Source: JAKACA01 sp049510975 (GTDB taxonomy: Bacteria; Actinomycetota; Acidimicrobiia; Acidimicrobiales; Bog-793). From it: a DNA stretch of 64,000 nucleotides. The stretch's first letter is position 1. Every line of letters starts with the position of its first letter. The stretch is taken from the NCBI GenBank assembly GCA_049510975.1, contig JBEKYM010000029.1, positions 11,107 through 75,106 of the forward strand, given 5' to 3'. This document shows, piece by piece, positions 1 to 7,997 of this stretch. The position numbers were made by a program, and so were the translations under genes. The notes under the pieces were generated by a model that saw only the letters and a program-made list of their open reading frames with translations, ran no database searches and was not told the DNA's origin.

Positions 1-203
1 GTGTCGGGCGAGTAGCCGTCCCGACTCAGGTCGCCGTGGTAGGTGGCGAGCTCGACGGTGATCGGGACGGTCGCGGCTGACGCCGTGACGACGGGCAGGC
101 CGGACAGCACTCCCGCCACGAGCAGGGCGAGGCCGCCGGCGGCGAGCAACCGTCGCCCGGCGGCCCGCTTCGACAGCGGACCTCTCGGCAGTGCAGCTGC
201 CAC
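1..203 (-). CDS. Secreted protein, N-terminal part (runs off the window)
   Basis: Only the first 67 or so codons lie in the window; the gene continues past base 1. It starts with GTG at 203, preceded by GAGGAG at good spacing, 12 bases after the stop of the upstream gene. The protein opens with basic residues (PRGPLSKRAAGRR), then a hydrophobic stretch and an AxA-type cleavage site (VTASAAT), so it is exported by a signal peptide. The mature part begins VPITVELATYHGDLSRDGYS; YHGDLSRDG resembles the first strand of PQQ-type beta-propeller repeat proteins, but too little is visible to be sure of the family. It is probably cotranscribed with the yihY-like gene. Confidence 0.6.
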   Translation of the reverse strand, partial: MAAALPRGPLSKRAAGRRLLAAGGLALLVAGVLSGLPVVTASAATVPITVELATYHGDLSRDGYSPD

Positions 204-214
204 GTGTGCGCTCC

Positions 215-1198
215 TCAGTCGGCAGGGTCCGGGAATGCTGACACAGATCCCTCTCCCGGCGCGGAGACGGCGACGGCCTCGCGTCGGGGGTGATTGGCTT
301 CGGCGAGGTACTGGAGAACACGGTCGTCGGCGCTCGTGGGATCGTCGCTCACGAGGCTGCGGGGAAAGAGGCGACGATCGAGAACCGGGTTGAGCTCGGC
401 ACCGTAGAGGCTGATCTTCGCGAGCAGGAAGAGAAACCCGACCAAGCCGATGACGACCCCGAACTGCCCATAGGTGGCCGAGCTGTGACGCACCTGATGT
501 TCGATGAGGCCGGAGCCGAGCGTGATGAGGAACGTGAAGCCCACGGAGCCGACGACTGCACCCGGCCACAGCGCCCGTGTCGCAACACTGCGTGGCGTGA
601 GGGTGCGGAAGCTGGCGAAGAAGAGGCCGGTGTTGGCGACGAGGAGGCCGGCGATCACGAGGATCCGTAGCGCCCACGGCTCGCCGTGGGCAGTGGCGAC
701 GGCGGCGACGGCGGCGTTCAGCACGAACGTGCCACCGATGATGCACAGCCCGAGCAGGCTGCGGCCGAGCCGGGGGACGAACCCTGGGCGGTCGGACCGA
801 GGCACGTTCCATGCCTGTGCCATGGCGTGTTGGGCGGACTGCATGACGCCCTGGGCGCCATAGAGGAGCCCAAGGAGTCCGACGACCAGTCCGATCACGC
901 TCCCGTGCAGGCTGCTCGATGCGTGCGCTGGGTTGAAATTCGATCCGACGACGGGAAACTCGTGAAGCGTGGAGACGATCGTGTTTCCGAGTGAGGCCAC
1001 ACCGATGAAGCCCAAGATGGTCGTCACGACGAGCAGCAACGGGTACACGCTCACGAAGCCGTACCAGCCGAGAGCCACGACGTACTGCCCGAGTTGGTCG
1101 TCGTTGAACTTCTTCTGGACCGCGAAGGCTGGGCCGACGAGGCGGGCGCGGCGCTGCCATCGGTCGAGCCGGGCAAGGGACCGGCGGAGGATCTTCAT
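215..1198 (-). CDS. YihY/BrkB-family inner membrane protein
   Basis: A 327-residue integral membrane protein. A short cytoplasmic N-terminus with many basic residues is followed by GQYVVALGWYGFVSVYPLLL, the hallmark of the YihY/BrkB family, and about six hydrophobic segments; the last 45 residues are hydrophilic. The family has no settled biochemical role (once called ribonuclease BN in error; often linked to envelope integrity or lipid transport). ATG at 1198 is chosen because the longer reading frame upstream is Arg/Pro-rich and overlaps another membrane gene. The gene lies 47 bases after the small membrane gene at 1246-1446 and 11 bases before the secreted gene at the window edge, so the three probably form one operon. 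Confidence 0.85.
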   Translation of the reverse strand: MKILRRSLARLDRWQRRARLVGPAFAVQKKFNDDQLGQYVVALGWYGFVSVYPLLLVVTTILGFIGVASLGNTIVSTLHEFPVVGSNFNPAHASSSLHGSVIGLVVGLLGLLYGAQGVMQSAQHAMAQAWNVPRSDRPGFVPRLGRSLLGLCIIGGTFVLNAAVAAVATAHGEPWALRILVIAGLLVANTGLFFASFRTLTPRSVATRALWPGAVVGSVGFTFLITLGSGLIEHQVRHSSATYGQFGVVIGLVGFLFLLAKISLYGAELNPVLDRRLFPRSLVSDDPTSADDRVLQYLAEANHPRREAVAVSAPGEGSVSAFPDPAD

Positions 1199-1245
1199 CG
1201 CAGGATTCTTCCCCGCGGGCGATGCTCGAACCGTTGGCGTGGCCC

Positions 1246-1446
1246 TCAGGGCACGTCCCGGGCGTCCCGGCGAGCGCGTCTCGACAGCGACAGCAGGGCC
1301 AGCCCGACGACGAGGGTTGCTCCGCCGATGAGGGCCCATTGGATCTCTCCGGTCATGAACGAGCCCTTGATCAGACCGACTCCCTGCCCGATCCAGACGA
1401 CGCCGGCGATGCACAGCAGTCCGCCGATGACGCCCCGCACCCGCAT
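1246..1446 (-). CDS. Small two-helix membrane protein
   Basis: A 66-residue protein with two hydrophobic helices (GVIGGLLCIAGVVWIGQGVG and WALIGGATLVVGLALLSL) joined by a short loop containing KGSFMTGEIQ, and a charged C-terminus. The pattern MRVRGVxGGLLCIAGVVWIGQG recurs in actinobacterial small membrane proteins of unknown function. ATG at 1446 is used; the upstream extension of the frame is Arg-rich and not protein-like. It is first in a minus-strand group with the YihY-like gene and is divergent from the SulP transporter starting at 1551. Confidence 0.65.
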   Translation of the reverse strand: MRVRGVIGGLLCIAGVVWIGQGVGLIKGSFMTGEIQWALIGGATLVVGLALLSLSRRARRDARDVP

Positions 1447-1550
1447 CAGGGCATCGCCCGGAAGCCTGCGGGAGCGCGCATGGCACGAGGGTATCGGGCG
1501 GGGGCGGCGGCATCCCAGCGAGCACGCTCCCACGGTGCTAAGGATTCGCC

Positions 1551-3215
1551 GTGAAGTCCTGGCCGGTGGTGCCGACACTGCGGGGCTACCGGATCCCGTG
1601 GCTCGGGCCGGACGTCCTTGCCGGGCTGACGCTCGTCGCCATTGCCGTGCCTGAGCAGATGGCAACGGCCCGGCTCGCGAACATGCCCGCAGTGACCGGC
1701 CTCTACGCCTTCGTCGCCGGGTCGGTCATGTTCGCGCTCATCGGCCGGAGCCGGCAGATGTCGGTGGGGGCCGACTCGACGATCGCGCCGATCATCGCCG
1801 CCGGTGTGGCCGCCGTGGCGGTGGTCGGGACGCCGGACTACACCCACCTCGTGTCGTTCCTCGCCATCATGGTGGGGGCGTTCGTGCTGATGGTCGGCCT
1901 CTTCCGTTTCGGATGGATCGCCGAGCTCTTCTCCACGCCCGTGATCACGGGCGTGCTTGCGGGCATCGCCGTCGAGATCGTCGTGCGCCAGCTGCCGCCG
2001 ATCCTCGGCCTCGCCGGCGGCGGGACAACGACGATCGGCCGGGTGCGCGACGTTGTCGATCAACTCAGCCACACCAACGGCTGGTCGGTCGGCATCGCCG
2101 TCGTGGTGTTCGCCGTCATCGTCCTGGCCGAGCACATCGACCGGCGTATCCCCGGCGCGCTCATCGGGCTCGTCGCCTCCGTCGCCCTTGTTGCCGCTGC
2201 CGGACTCGTCGCCCATGGCGTGCAGGTCGTCGGGTCGGTCCATGGAGGCCTGCCTTCGTTCGCGGTTCCCTCCGCCTCGTTGACGCAGGTGCGCCACCTC
2301 CTCGTCCCTGCCCTCACGATCGCGTTCATCGTCGTGGCACAGACGGCGGCGACGGTGCGGGCCTCGACGGCCGGCGCCCCGGCCACTGCGGACTTCGACA
2401 TCGATCTCGTCGGAATCGGGGCTGGCAGCCTCGTCGCCGGCGTGAGCGGGTCGTTCGCCGTCAACTCGAGCCCTCCGCGTACCGGCATCGTGACCGCTTC
2501 GGGTGGGCGGTCGCAGCTCACCAGCATCGTCGCGGCGGTCGTCGTCATCGCCGTGGTCCTCTTCGCCACCGGACTGCTGAAGGACCTGCCGAAGGCGACA
2601 CTCGGCGCCATCTTGTTGTTCGTCGCTTCGCGGCTCCTGCGCATCCAGGTGCTCCGGCGCATCCTGGCTTTCTCCGGCTGGGAGTTCGCCGTGGCGCTGC
2701 TCACCGGCTTGATGGTCGCGATCGTGGGCATCGAGCAAGGGGTGGTGCTCGCCATGGTGCTGTCCCTCGCCGACCGGACTCGGCGGGCAGCCCGTCCCGC
2801 CGTGGCCGTCCTCGGCCGGGAGGTGGGCACGGACCACTGGATCCCGACCGACGTGGGCCGTGCCACCGAGACGGTCCCCGGCGTCCTCGTGTTCCTCATC
2901 TACGGGCCGCTCTGGTACGGCAACGCCGACTATGTGCGCTTGCGGGTCCAGACGCTCGTCGCGCAGGCGACGACGCCCGTTCACGGCCTCGTCCTGGACG
3001 CCAACGGCATCTCCGACATCGACTTCACCGGAGCGCAGTCCCTCAGCTCGCTCGTGAGCGAGTTGAAGCAGACCGGAGTGACGACGATCATCGCCCGCTC
3101 CTCGCACGTCGTGCATCACGAGCTCAAACACGGCGGGGTGCTCGCCACCGTCGGCGAGAACGGCCTCCGGGATTCGATCGAGGAAGCGGTGGACTCCCTC
3201 GCGGCCAAGCCGTGA
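1551..3215 (+). CDS. SulP-family anion transporter with STAS domain
   Basis: A 554-residue secondary transporter for inorganic anions such as sulfate or bicarbonate. The first 420 residues hold about 10-12 membrane segments, starting with the SulP signature region (DVLAGLTLVAIAVPEQMATA), and the last 115 form a cytoplasmic STAS domain with VLDANGISDIDFTGAQSL, the strand-loop that binds nucleotide or is phosphorylated in anti-sigma antagonists. Length and domain order are normal for the family. GTG at 1551 is preceded by AAGGA at 1540-1544. Substrate cannot be decided from sequence. It stands alone, divergent from the small membrane gene. Confidence 0.9.
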   Translation: MKSWPVVPTLRGYRIPWLGPDVLAGLTLVAIAVPEQMATARLANMPAVTGLYAFVAGSVMFALIGRSRQMSVGADSTIAPIIAAGVAAVAVVGTPDYTHLVSFLAIMVGAFVLMVGLFRFGWIAELFSTPVITGVLAGIAVEIVVRQLPPILGLAGGGTTTIGRVRDVVDQLSHTNGWSVGIAVVVFAVIVLAEHIDRRIPGALIGLVASVALVAAAGLVAHGVQVVGSVHGGLPSFAVPSASLTQVRHLLVPALTIAFIVVAQTAATVRASTAGAPATADFDIDLVGIGAGSLVAGVSGSFAVNSSPPRTGIVTASGGRSQLTSIVAAVVVIAVVLFATGLLKDLPKATLGAILLFVASRLLRIQVLRRILAFSGWEFAVALLTGLMVAIVGIEQGVVLAMVLSLADRTRRAARPAVAVLGREVGTDHWIPTDVGRATETVPGVLVFLIYGPLWYGNADYVRLRVQTLVAQATTPVHGLVLDANGISDIDFTGAQSLSSLVSELKQTGVTTIIARSSHVVHHELKHGGVLATVGENGLRDSIEEAVDSLAAKP

Positions 3216-3222
3216 GGAGCGC

Positions 3223-3228
3223 CAAGAT
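3223..3228 (+). promoter_or_regulatory. Putative -10 element (CAAGAT) for a leaderless transcript
   Basis: CAAGAT lies exactly six bases before the ATG at 3235 and there is no Shine-Dalgarno sequence. It matches the spacing of the better TANNNT boxes elsewhere in the window, but its first base is C, so this is one of the weaker examples. Confidence 0.35.
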
Positions 3229-3234
3229 GGACCC

Positions 3235-4587
3235 ATGATCGATCGCGAGCGCCTGCAAGGGCTGTTGAACCGAGAACGCCTCGCTTACGAGGAGCTGCAC
3301 CCGCGCTCGTACCAGGCCAGCCGAGGCGACACGCACCTGCTCTCCGGTGTGCCCATGACGTGGATGGCGAAATGGCACGGCGGGTTCCCGCTCGTGCTCG
3401 CCGGGGCTCGCGGGGCAACGATCACCGACATCGACGGCCATGACTACGCCGATTTCTGCCTCGGCGACACCGGCGCGATGGCCGGTCACTCGCCGCCGGC
3501 GACGGTGGCGGCCATCCGGCGCAGGGTCGAAGGCGACGGCGGGCTCACCACGATGCTGCCGTCCGAGGACGGCGTCGCCGTCGCCGCCGTGCTGGCCGAC
3601 AGGTTCTCGCTCCCGACGTGGAGTTTCACGCTGAGCGCCACCGACGCCAACCGCTGGGCGATCCGGATCGCCCGTCACGTCGCTGGCCGCCCGAAGATCC
3701 TCGTGTTCCACCACTGCTATCACGGAAGCGTCGACGAGACGATCGCCACCCTTTACGGCACGACGGTGCGCGCCTCCGACGGCAACGTCGGGCCGCCGGT
3801 GGATCCTGCGCTCACGACCCGCGTCGTCGAGTTCAACGACTTGGAGGCGCTCGAGAGCGAGCTCGCCGCCGGCGACGTGGCGGCCGTGCTCGCCGAGCCG
3901 GCCCTCACGAACATCGGCATCGTCCTGCCCGAGCCCGGCTTCCACGAAGGCCTGCGGCGGCTTTCCCGCCAGGCCGGCTCGCTGCTCATCGTCGACGAGA
4001 CGCACACGCTCTCGGCCGGCCCGGGAGGCTGCACGCAGCTCTGGGGGCTGGAGCCGGACATCGTCACCGTGGGCAAAGCCATCGCCGGCGGCATCCCGGC
4101 AGGCGCCTACGGGCTGTCGGACGAAGTCGCTCACGGCCTGCTCGGTTCGCCCGACGCCGACCTGGTCGACGTCGGCGGCGTGGGCGGCACGCTGGCCGGC
4201 AACGTCCTCTCGACGGCTGCCATGCGGGCCACCCTCGAGCACGTGCTCACGCCGGCGGCGTTCGAGTCGATGATCGCCCTTTGCGAGCGGTACGTGTCGG
4301 GGGCCGAGCAGATCCTCGCGAGGACCGGCTTGCCCTGGACGATCACCCGCCTCGGCGCGCGAGCCGAGTACCGGTTCTGCCCGCGACCACCCCGGACGGG
4401 CGCCGAGTCGGCGGCGGCCGCCGACGAGGATCTCGACGAGTACCTGCATCTGTACCTGGCGAATCGAGACGTGCTGTTGACCCCGTTTCACAACATGGCG
4501 CTCATGTGCCCGGCGACGACCAACGCCGATGTCGATCGCCTGCTCGTGGCGTTCGCCGGCGCTGCCTCCGAGCTCGCAGGTCGGTAA
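3235..4587 (+). CDS. Class-III aminotransferase, glutamate-1-semialdehyde aminomutase-like
   Basis: A 450-residue PLP enzyme of fold type I. The Asp that binds the pyridine nitrogen is in LLIVDETHTL (D254) and the Schiff-base lysine in VTVGKAIAGG (K281); the sequence aligns best with glutamate-1-semialdehyde 2,1-aminomutases and related beta-transaminases. It differs from true HemL in its long N-terminus (about 60 residues before DIDGHDYADF) and in an Ala/Glu-rich segment near residue 390, so I do not call it hemL. It is followed by a DMT transporter and a Gfo/Idh oxidoreductase, which suggests a small pathway on an amino or keto compound. No Shine-Dalgarno; probably leaderless. Confidence 0.8.
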   Translation: MIDRERLQGLLNRERLAYEELHPRSYQASRGDTHLLSGVPMTWMAKWHGGFPLVLAGARGATITDIDGHDYADFCLGDTGAMAGHSPPATVAAIRRRVEGDGGLTTMLPSEDGVAVAAVLADRFSLPTWSFTLSATDANRWAIRIARHVAGRPKILVFHHCYHGSVDETIATLYGTTVRASDGNVGPPVDPALTTRVVEFNDLEALESELAAGDVAAVLAEPALTNIGIVLPEPGFHEGLRRLSRQAGSLLIVDETHTLSAGPGGCTQLWGLEPDIVTVGKAIAGGIPAGAYGLSDEVAHGLLGSPDADLVDVGGVGGTLAGNVLSTAAMRATLEHVLTPAAFESMIALCERYVSGAEQILARTGLPWTITRLGARAEYRFCPRPPRTGAESAAAADEDLDEYLHLYLANRDVLLTPFHNMALMCPATTNADVDRLLVAFAGAASELAGR

Positions 4588-4638
4588 CGCCCCCGACGTG
4601 AGTTCGCCCGCTGCTCGCCGACGCGGGAGGCTGGCACC

Positions 4639-5580
4639 GTGACGGTGCCCGTGATCGCCAGCCTCACGGTCCTGCACCACCACTTCGCACCGGGCGTGGT
4701 CTCGATCGTGTTGCTGTCGCTCGCCAGTGCCGTTTGCTACGGGCTGGCAGCCGTCCTCCAGCATCACGAGGCCATCCAGCAGGAGCCCGAGGTGACGTCG
4801 CACGCCAACCTGCTGGCTCGTCTCGTCCGGCGACCCGTTTGGCTGCTCGGGAGTGCTCTCGACGGTGTCGGTTACGTCTTTCAGTTCCTCGCTCTGCGGC
4901 GTGGGTCGCTCGCCTTGGTGGAGCCGCTTCTCGTCCTCAGCCTGGTGTTCGCGCTCCCGGTGGCGGCCCGTCTCGAGCACCGGCGGATCTCGTCGACCGA
5001 GATCTTGGCGGCCATCGTCACGGTGAGCGGTCTCGCCCTCTTCCAGGAGGCCGCCCGGCCCGCCCTCGGTCACCCGGTGGCGCCGGCGTCGGATTGGATC
5101 GTGCTCAGCGCGGTCGTGGCGGTCGGCTGTGGCCTGCTCGCCGTCGTGGCTCGTGGCGGCTCGCCCCGTCGCGCCGCCCTGGCCTACGGCACCGGCTCGG
5201 GCGCCGCCTTCGGATACGTCGCCGCCGTCACCGAGCGCACTGGCCACCTGCTCGACCACGGCGTCGTGCACGTGTTCGTGACCTGGCCGCCGTACGTGCT
5301 CGCGGTTGCCGCCGTGGTGGCGCTGTCCCTGACGCAGAGCGCCTTCAATGCCGGAGTGCTCCGCCTCTCCCTCCCAACCATCACCATCGCCCAGCCCATC
5401 GTCGCCCTTGCCATCGGCATCGGCTTCTTCGGGGAGCGAGTGCACTCGCGAGGCCTGTCACCGGTGGTCGAGGTGCTCGCGCTCGCCGTCATGACCGTCG
5501 GCGTGTACAACCTCACGAGGTCGCCGGTGCTCACTTCCGAAGGCGAGCGGCCGGCGCCGGCGCCTCGGAGGGGCGATTGA
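4639..5580 (+). CDS. DMT/EamA-like membrane transporter
   Basis: A 313-residue protein with about nine to ten hydrophobic segments and the pseudo-twofold arrangement of drug/metabolite transporters; the family is typified by SVLLSLASAVCYGLAAVLQH-like N-termini and by a helix ending in GERV before the final segment (FFGERVHSRGLSP). This subgroup is common in actinobacteria and its substrates are unknown. GTG at 4639 follows GGGAGG (4625-4630) at eight bases. Its stop overlaps the ATG of the next gene by one base (TGATG), so translation is coupled to the oxidoreductase. Confidence 0.8.
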   Translation: MTVPVIASLTVLHHHFAPGVVSIVLLSLASAVCYGLAAVLQHHEAIQQEPEVTSHANLLARLVRRPVWLLGSALDGVGYVFQFLALRRGSLALVEPLLVLSLVFALPVAARLEHRRISSTEILAAIVTVSGLALFQEAARPALGHPVAPASDWIVLSAVVAVGCGLLAVVARGGSPRRAALAYGTGSGAAFGYVAAVTERTGHLLDHGVVHVFVTWPPYVLAVAAVVALSLTQSAFNAGVLRLSLPTITIAQPIVALAIGIGFFGERVHSRGLSPVVEVLALAVMTVGVYNLTRSPVLTSEGERPAPAPRRGD

Positions 5581-6470
5581 TGGCGCTGCGATTCGGTCTC
5601 GTCGGTACGGGTTTCTGGGCGCGGATCACTCACGCGCCGGCGTTGGCCTCGACCGAGGGCGTCCAATTGGCCGGGGTGTGGGGACGCGACGCCGCCGCCG
5701 CCGCTGCCTTGGCGGCCGACTTCGGCGTCACGGCCTATGGCGACGTCGACGACATGATCGAGGCCGTCGACGCAGTCGCCTTCTCGGTCCCGCCGGATGT
5801 ACAGGCCGCCATCGCCCTGCGGGCGGCCCGAGCCGGCCGGCACCTGCTGCTCGAGAAACCGATCGCCACCTCCCTCGCCGCCGCTGAGGCGCTCGCGAGG
5901 GCCGTGCGGGCGAGCGGGGTGGCCTCGGTGGTGTTCTTCACGGCGCGGTTCCAGCCGCTCGTGCGGGCGTGGTTGGCAGAACTTGCAGCCGTGCCGGGCT
6001 GGGTTGGCGGGAGTGGGCTCTGGCTGGGGAGCGCCTTTCAAGAGGGCAGCCCTTTCGACACGCCCTGGCGCCGGGACAAGGGCGGACTCTGGGACGTCGG
6101 CCCGCATGCCGTCTCGCTGATGTGGGCGGCCCTCGGTCCGGTCGTCGCAGTCCGGGCCGAGGCGGGACTCGGTGACATCGTCCACCTCGTGCTCCGCCAC
6201 GAGAGCGGGGCGACGAGCACCGTGACCGTGACCATCGGCGCGGTTCCCGCAGCAGCGCGAACGACGTGTTTCGTCTGGGGTGGCGCCGGGCGATCGGCGA
6301 TGCCGACCGAACACGCGGGCTCCGAGGTGGCCCTGCGGGTCGCGCTCGCGGAGCTGGCTTCCAACGCACGCTCCGGCGCTGTCGATCACCCCTGTGACGT
6401 GATGTTCGGGCGGGACGTCGTTGCCGTCCTCGCCGAGGCGGAACATCAGATCAGGACGGACCTGTCTTGA
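5580..6470 (+). CDS. Gfo/Idh/MocA-family oxidoreductase
   Basis: A 296-residue NAD(P)-dependent dehydrogenase. The N-terminal Rossmann domain starts FGLVGTGFWA and contains the family EKP motif (HLLLEKPIATS) whose Lys acts in catalysis; the C-terminal half forms the substrate-binding sheet, with DKGGLWDVGPHAVSLM resembling the family GGGxxxDxGxH segment. Members act on sugars, inositols or biliverdin-like compounds; the substrate here is unknown. The start codon overlaps the preceding stop in TGATG. It closes the aminotransferase-transporter-oxidoreductase group. Confidence 0.85.
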   Translation: MALRFGLVGTGFWARITHAPALASTEGVQLAGVWGRDAAAAAALAADFGVTAYGDVDDMIEAVDAVAFSVPPDVQAAIALRAARAGRHLLLEKPIATSLAAAEALARAVRASGVASVVFFTARFQPLVRAWLAELAAVPGWVGGSGLWLGSAFQEGSPFDTPWRRDKGGLWDVGPHAVSLMWAALGPVVAVRAEAGLGDIVHLVLRHESGATSTVTVTIGAVPAAARTTCFVWGGAGRSAMPTEHAGSEVALRVALAELASNARSGAVDHPCDVMFGRDVVAVLAEAEHQIRTDLS

Positions 6471-6495
6471 TCCTTGGGCGGTGTGCGTGGCCCGT

Positions 6496-6699
6496 TCAGT
6501 GGGGGAGCGCCGTCGTGAGCAGGTAGAGGTCGACGATCGCCAGCACGCTCGTGACGATCATCAAGACGAGCACGATGGAGGCAGAGGCTTGGTTCAGCCC
6601 CTTCGCCCGGGGCTGCGGTTTCGTGGCGGGGGTGCGCAGCACGGCCGCGGCAGCAGAGCTCGAGTCGCCGATGTCCCAGCTCCGGTTCGACGTGGTCAT
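6496..6699 (-). CDS. Small single-span membrane protein
   Basis: A 67-residue protein with a 40-residue hydrophilic N-terminus (Ser/Ala/Pro-rich) and one strong C-terminal helix (SIVLVLMIVTSVLAIVDLYL). Its ATG overlaps the stop of the orphan membrane sensor gene by four bases (ATGA at 6696-6699), so it should be made in step with that protein and may be a subunit of it. No homolog recognised. Confidence 0.6.
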   Translation of the reverse strand: MTTSNRSWDIGDSSSAAAAVLRTPATKPQPRAKGLNQASASIVLVLMIVTSVLAIVDLYLLTTALPH

Positions 6700-7838
6700 C
6701 GCCCGTCCGCCTCACTCGCGACGGAACCGAGCTCAGCGAAGACCGGCACCGCCCAGTCGTCGGCCGGAGGCGGTCCGTCGTCGGGTTCGTCGCGATCGGG
6801 TTCGTCGCGCTGACCGGGCCGCAGGCCATCGAAGAGCACCAGAGCTTGGCGGGCAAGCACGAACAACGTGAGCGCCAGCGCCATCACCCAGTCGCTGAAG
6901 AGCAGCTGCTCGCCGAGGGCGACCCGCACAGCCGAGACGACCAAGGCCACGAGCACGGGCACGAACGGCAGGACGAGCGAGGCGATCGATGGGGCGCTCT
7001 CCGTCCGGCGAGTATCCCGGCGCTCCTCCCCGGTCGAACAGTAGGCGCCGAGAGCGAGGCCGAGGTAGCCGGCGACCCAGCCCGTGTCGACGAGGTTCCC
7101 GACGACGTACCGGTTCATCTCGCTCAGGTAGACGTAGGTACTGTCAGCTGCGGCCATCGCCAGGAGCCCGGCGAGCACGCACCAGAGGGCAAAGCGTCCG
7201 TCGGAGTGCATCGAGCGGACGACGAGCACGACGAGGAAGAGGATCACGATGTCACCGAACGGGTAGGCGACCGCCACGACACCGCCGAGGGTCGTCAAGT
7301 CGGTATGGCGCCAGAGCGGCCCGAGCACGAACGACCAGCTGAGGAACAGCAGCGCCGTCGCCAGGACGACGCCGTCCAGTGCAGCACGCGTCTTCAGCTG
7401 GTGCTTCTCGTGCATGGCGGGGTGCGACACGAGCGCCGCCACGGCGAGGGGGATGGCGCCGAGGTAGCCGACGTCGGCCCACGACGGGATCGGCACCGCT
7501 TGCCGAAGCACGACGTCGTAGACCTCCCAGATGACCTCGGCCACCGTCCAGGCGGCGGCGGCGGCCCCGAGGAGCAGCCAGAACCGTCGGATCCTGCCCC
7601 GGCGCACGAGGCCGGCGCGAAAGCACAGGACCATGGCAGCCATGGCGGCGAACGCCGTCACGGTGTCGTCGAAGACCATGACCGTGTGCGACCCGCCCAG
7701 ACCGAGCGCCAGCCAGCCAGCGAAGATCGCCACGCTCGCGACCGCGACCGCCAGTCCGCGGATGCGGCGCCGCCTGAGGCGCGCGCGGTCGTCGCTTCGT
7801 CCGGTACCTACATCGCACCCCTGCGTAGGTTGGTCCAT
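6696..7838 (-). CDS. Multi-pass membrane protein resembling the sensor part of GGDEF/EAL proteins
   Basis: A 380-residue protein with eight to nine predicted membrane segments. RRFWLLLGAAAAAWTVAEVI followed by PSWADVGYLGAIPL is the pattern found in the N-terminal membrane domain of many actinobacterial diguanylate cyclases and c-di-GMP phosphodiesterases. Here the protein stops after the last helix with a short acidic tail (QRDEPDRDEPDDG) and has no GGDEF, EAL or kinase domain. That makes it a stand-alone sensor or an evolutionary remnant. It is translationally coupled to a 67-residue membrane protein and divergent from the ABC exporter. Confidence 0.65.
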   Translation of the reverse strand: MDQPTQGCDVGTGRSDDRARLRRRRIRGLAVAVASVAIFAGWLALGLGGSHTVMVFDDTVTAFAAMAAMVLCFRAGLVRRGRIRRFWLLLGAAAAAWTVAEVIWEVYDVVLRQAVPIPSWADVGYLGAIPLAVAALVSHPAMHEKHQLKTRAALDGVVLATALLFLSWSFVLGPLWRHTDLTTLGGVVAVAYPFGDIVILFLVVLVVRSMHSDGRFALWCVLAGLLAMAAADSTYVYLSEMNRYVVGNLVDTGWVAGYLGLALGAYCSTGEERRDTRRTESAPSIASLVLPFVPVLVALVVSAVRVALGEQLLFSDWVMALALTLFVLARQALVLFDGLRPGQRDEPDRDEPDDGPPPADDWAVPVFAELGSVASEADGR

Positions 7839-7997
7839 TGGTGTCGTATCGGCCTCGCGGGCGCGACGGCCTTAGGGCTGTTCGTCCTCACTTCGGGGGT
7901 GTCATCGCGCTATGAGTCCGCCCGTGACGGATCGCCCGCGAGGCTGCGGGAAGGGCGCCTCAAGGTCTGCGCCGGGAAGGCCGATGACCATGACGAC

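Noticed and set aside
1913..3238. A 441-residue plus-strand open frame inside the SulP gene
   Set aside because: Arg-rich translation of another frame of a clearly coding gene, typical of high-GC DNA.
3124..5445. A 773-residue minus-strand open frame
   Set aside because: It is an Arg/Gly/His-rich antisense shadow of the aminotransferase and DMT transporter genes, with no family motif and no ribosome-binding site.
6846..7997. N-terminal extension of the ABC ATPase frame
   Set aside because: The frame is open for 384 codons upstream but is His/Arg/Glu-rich and antisense to the membrane sensor; ABC homology starts after 7998.
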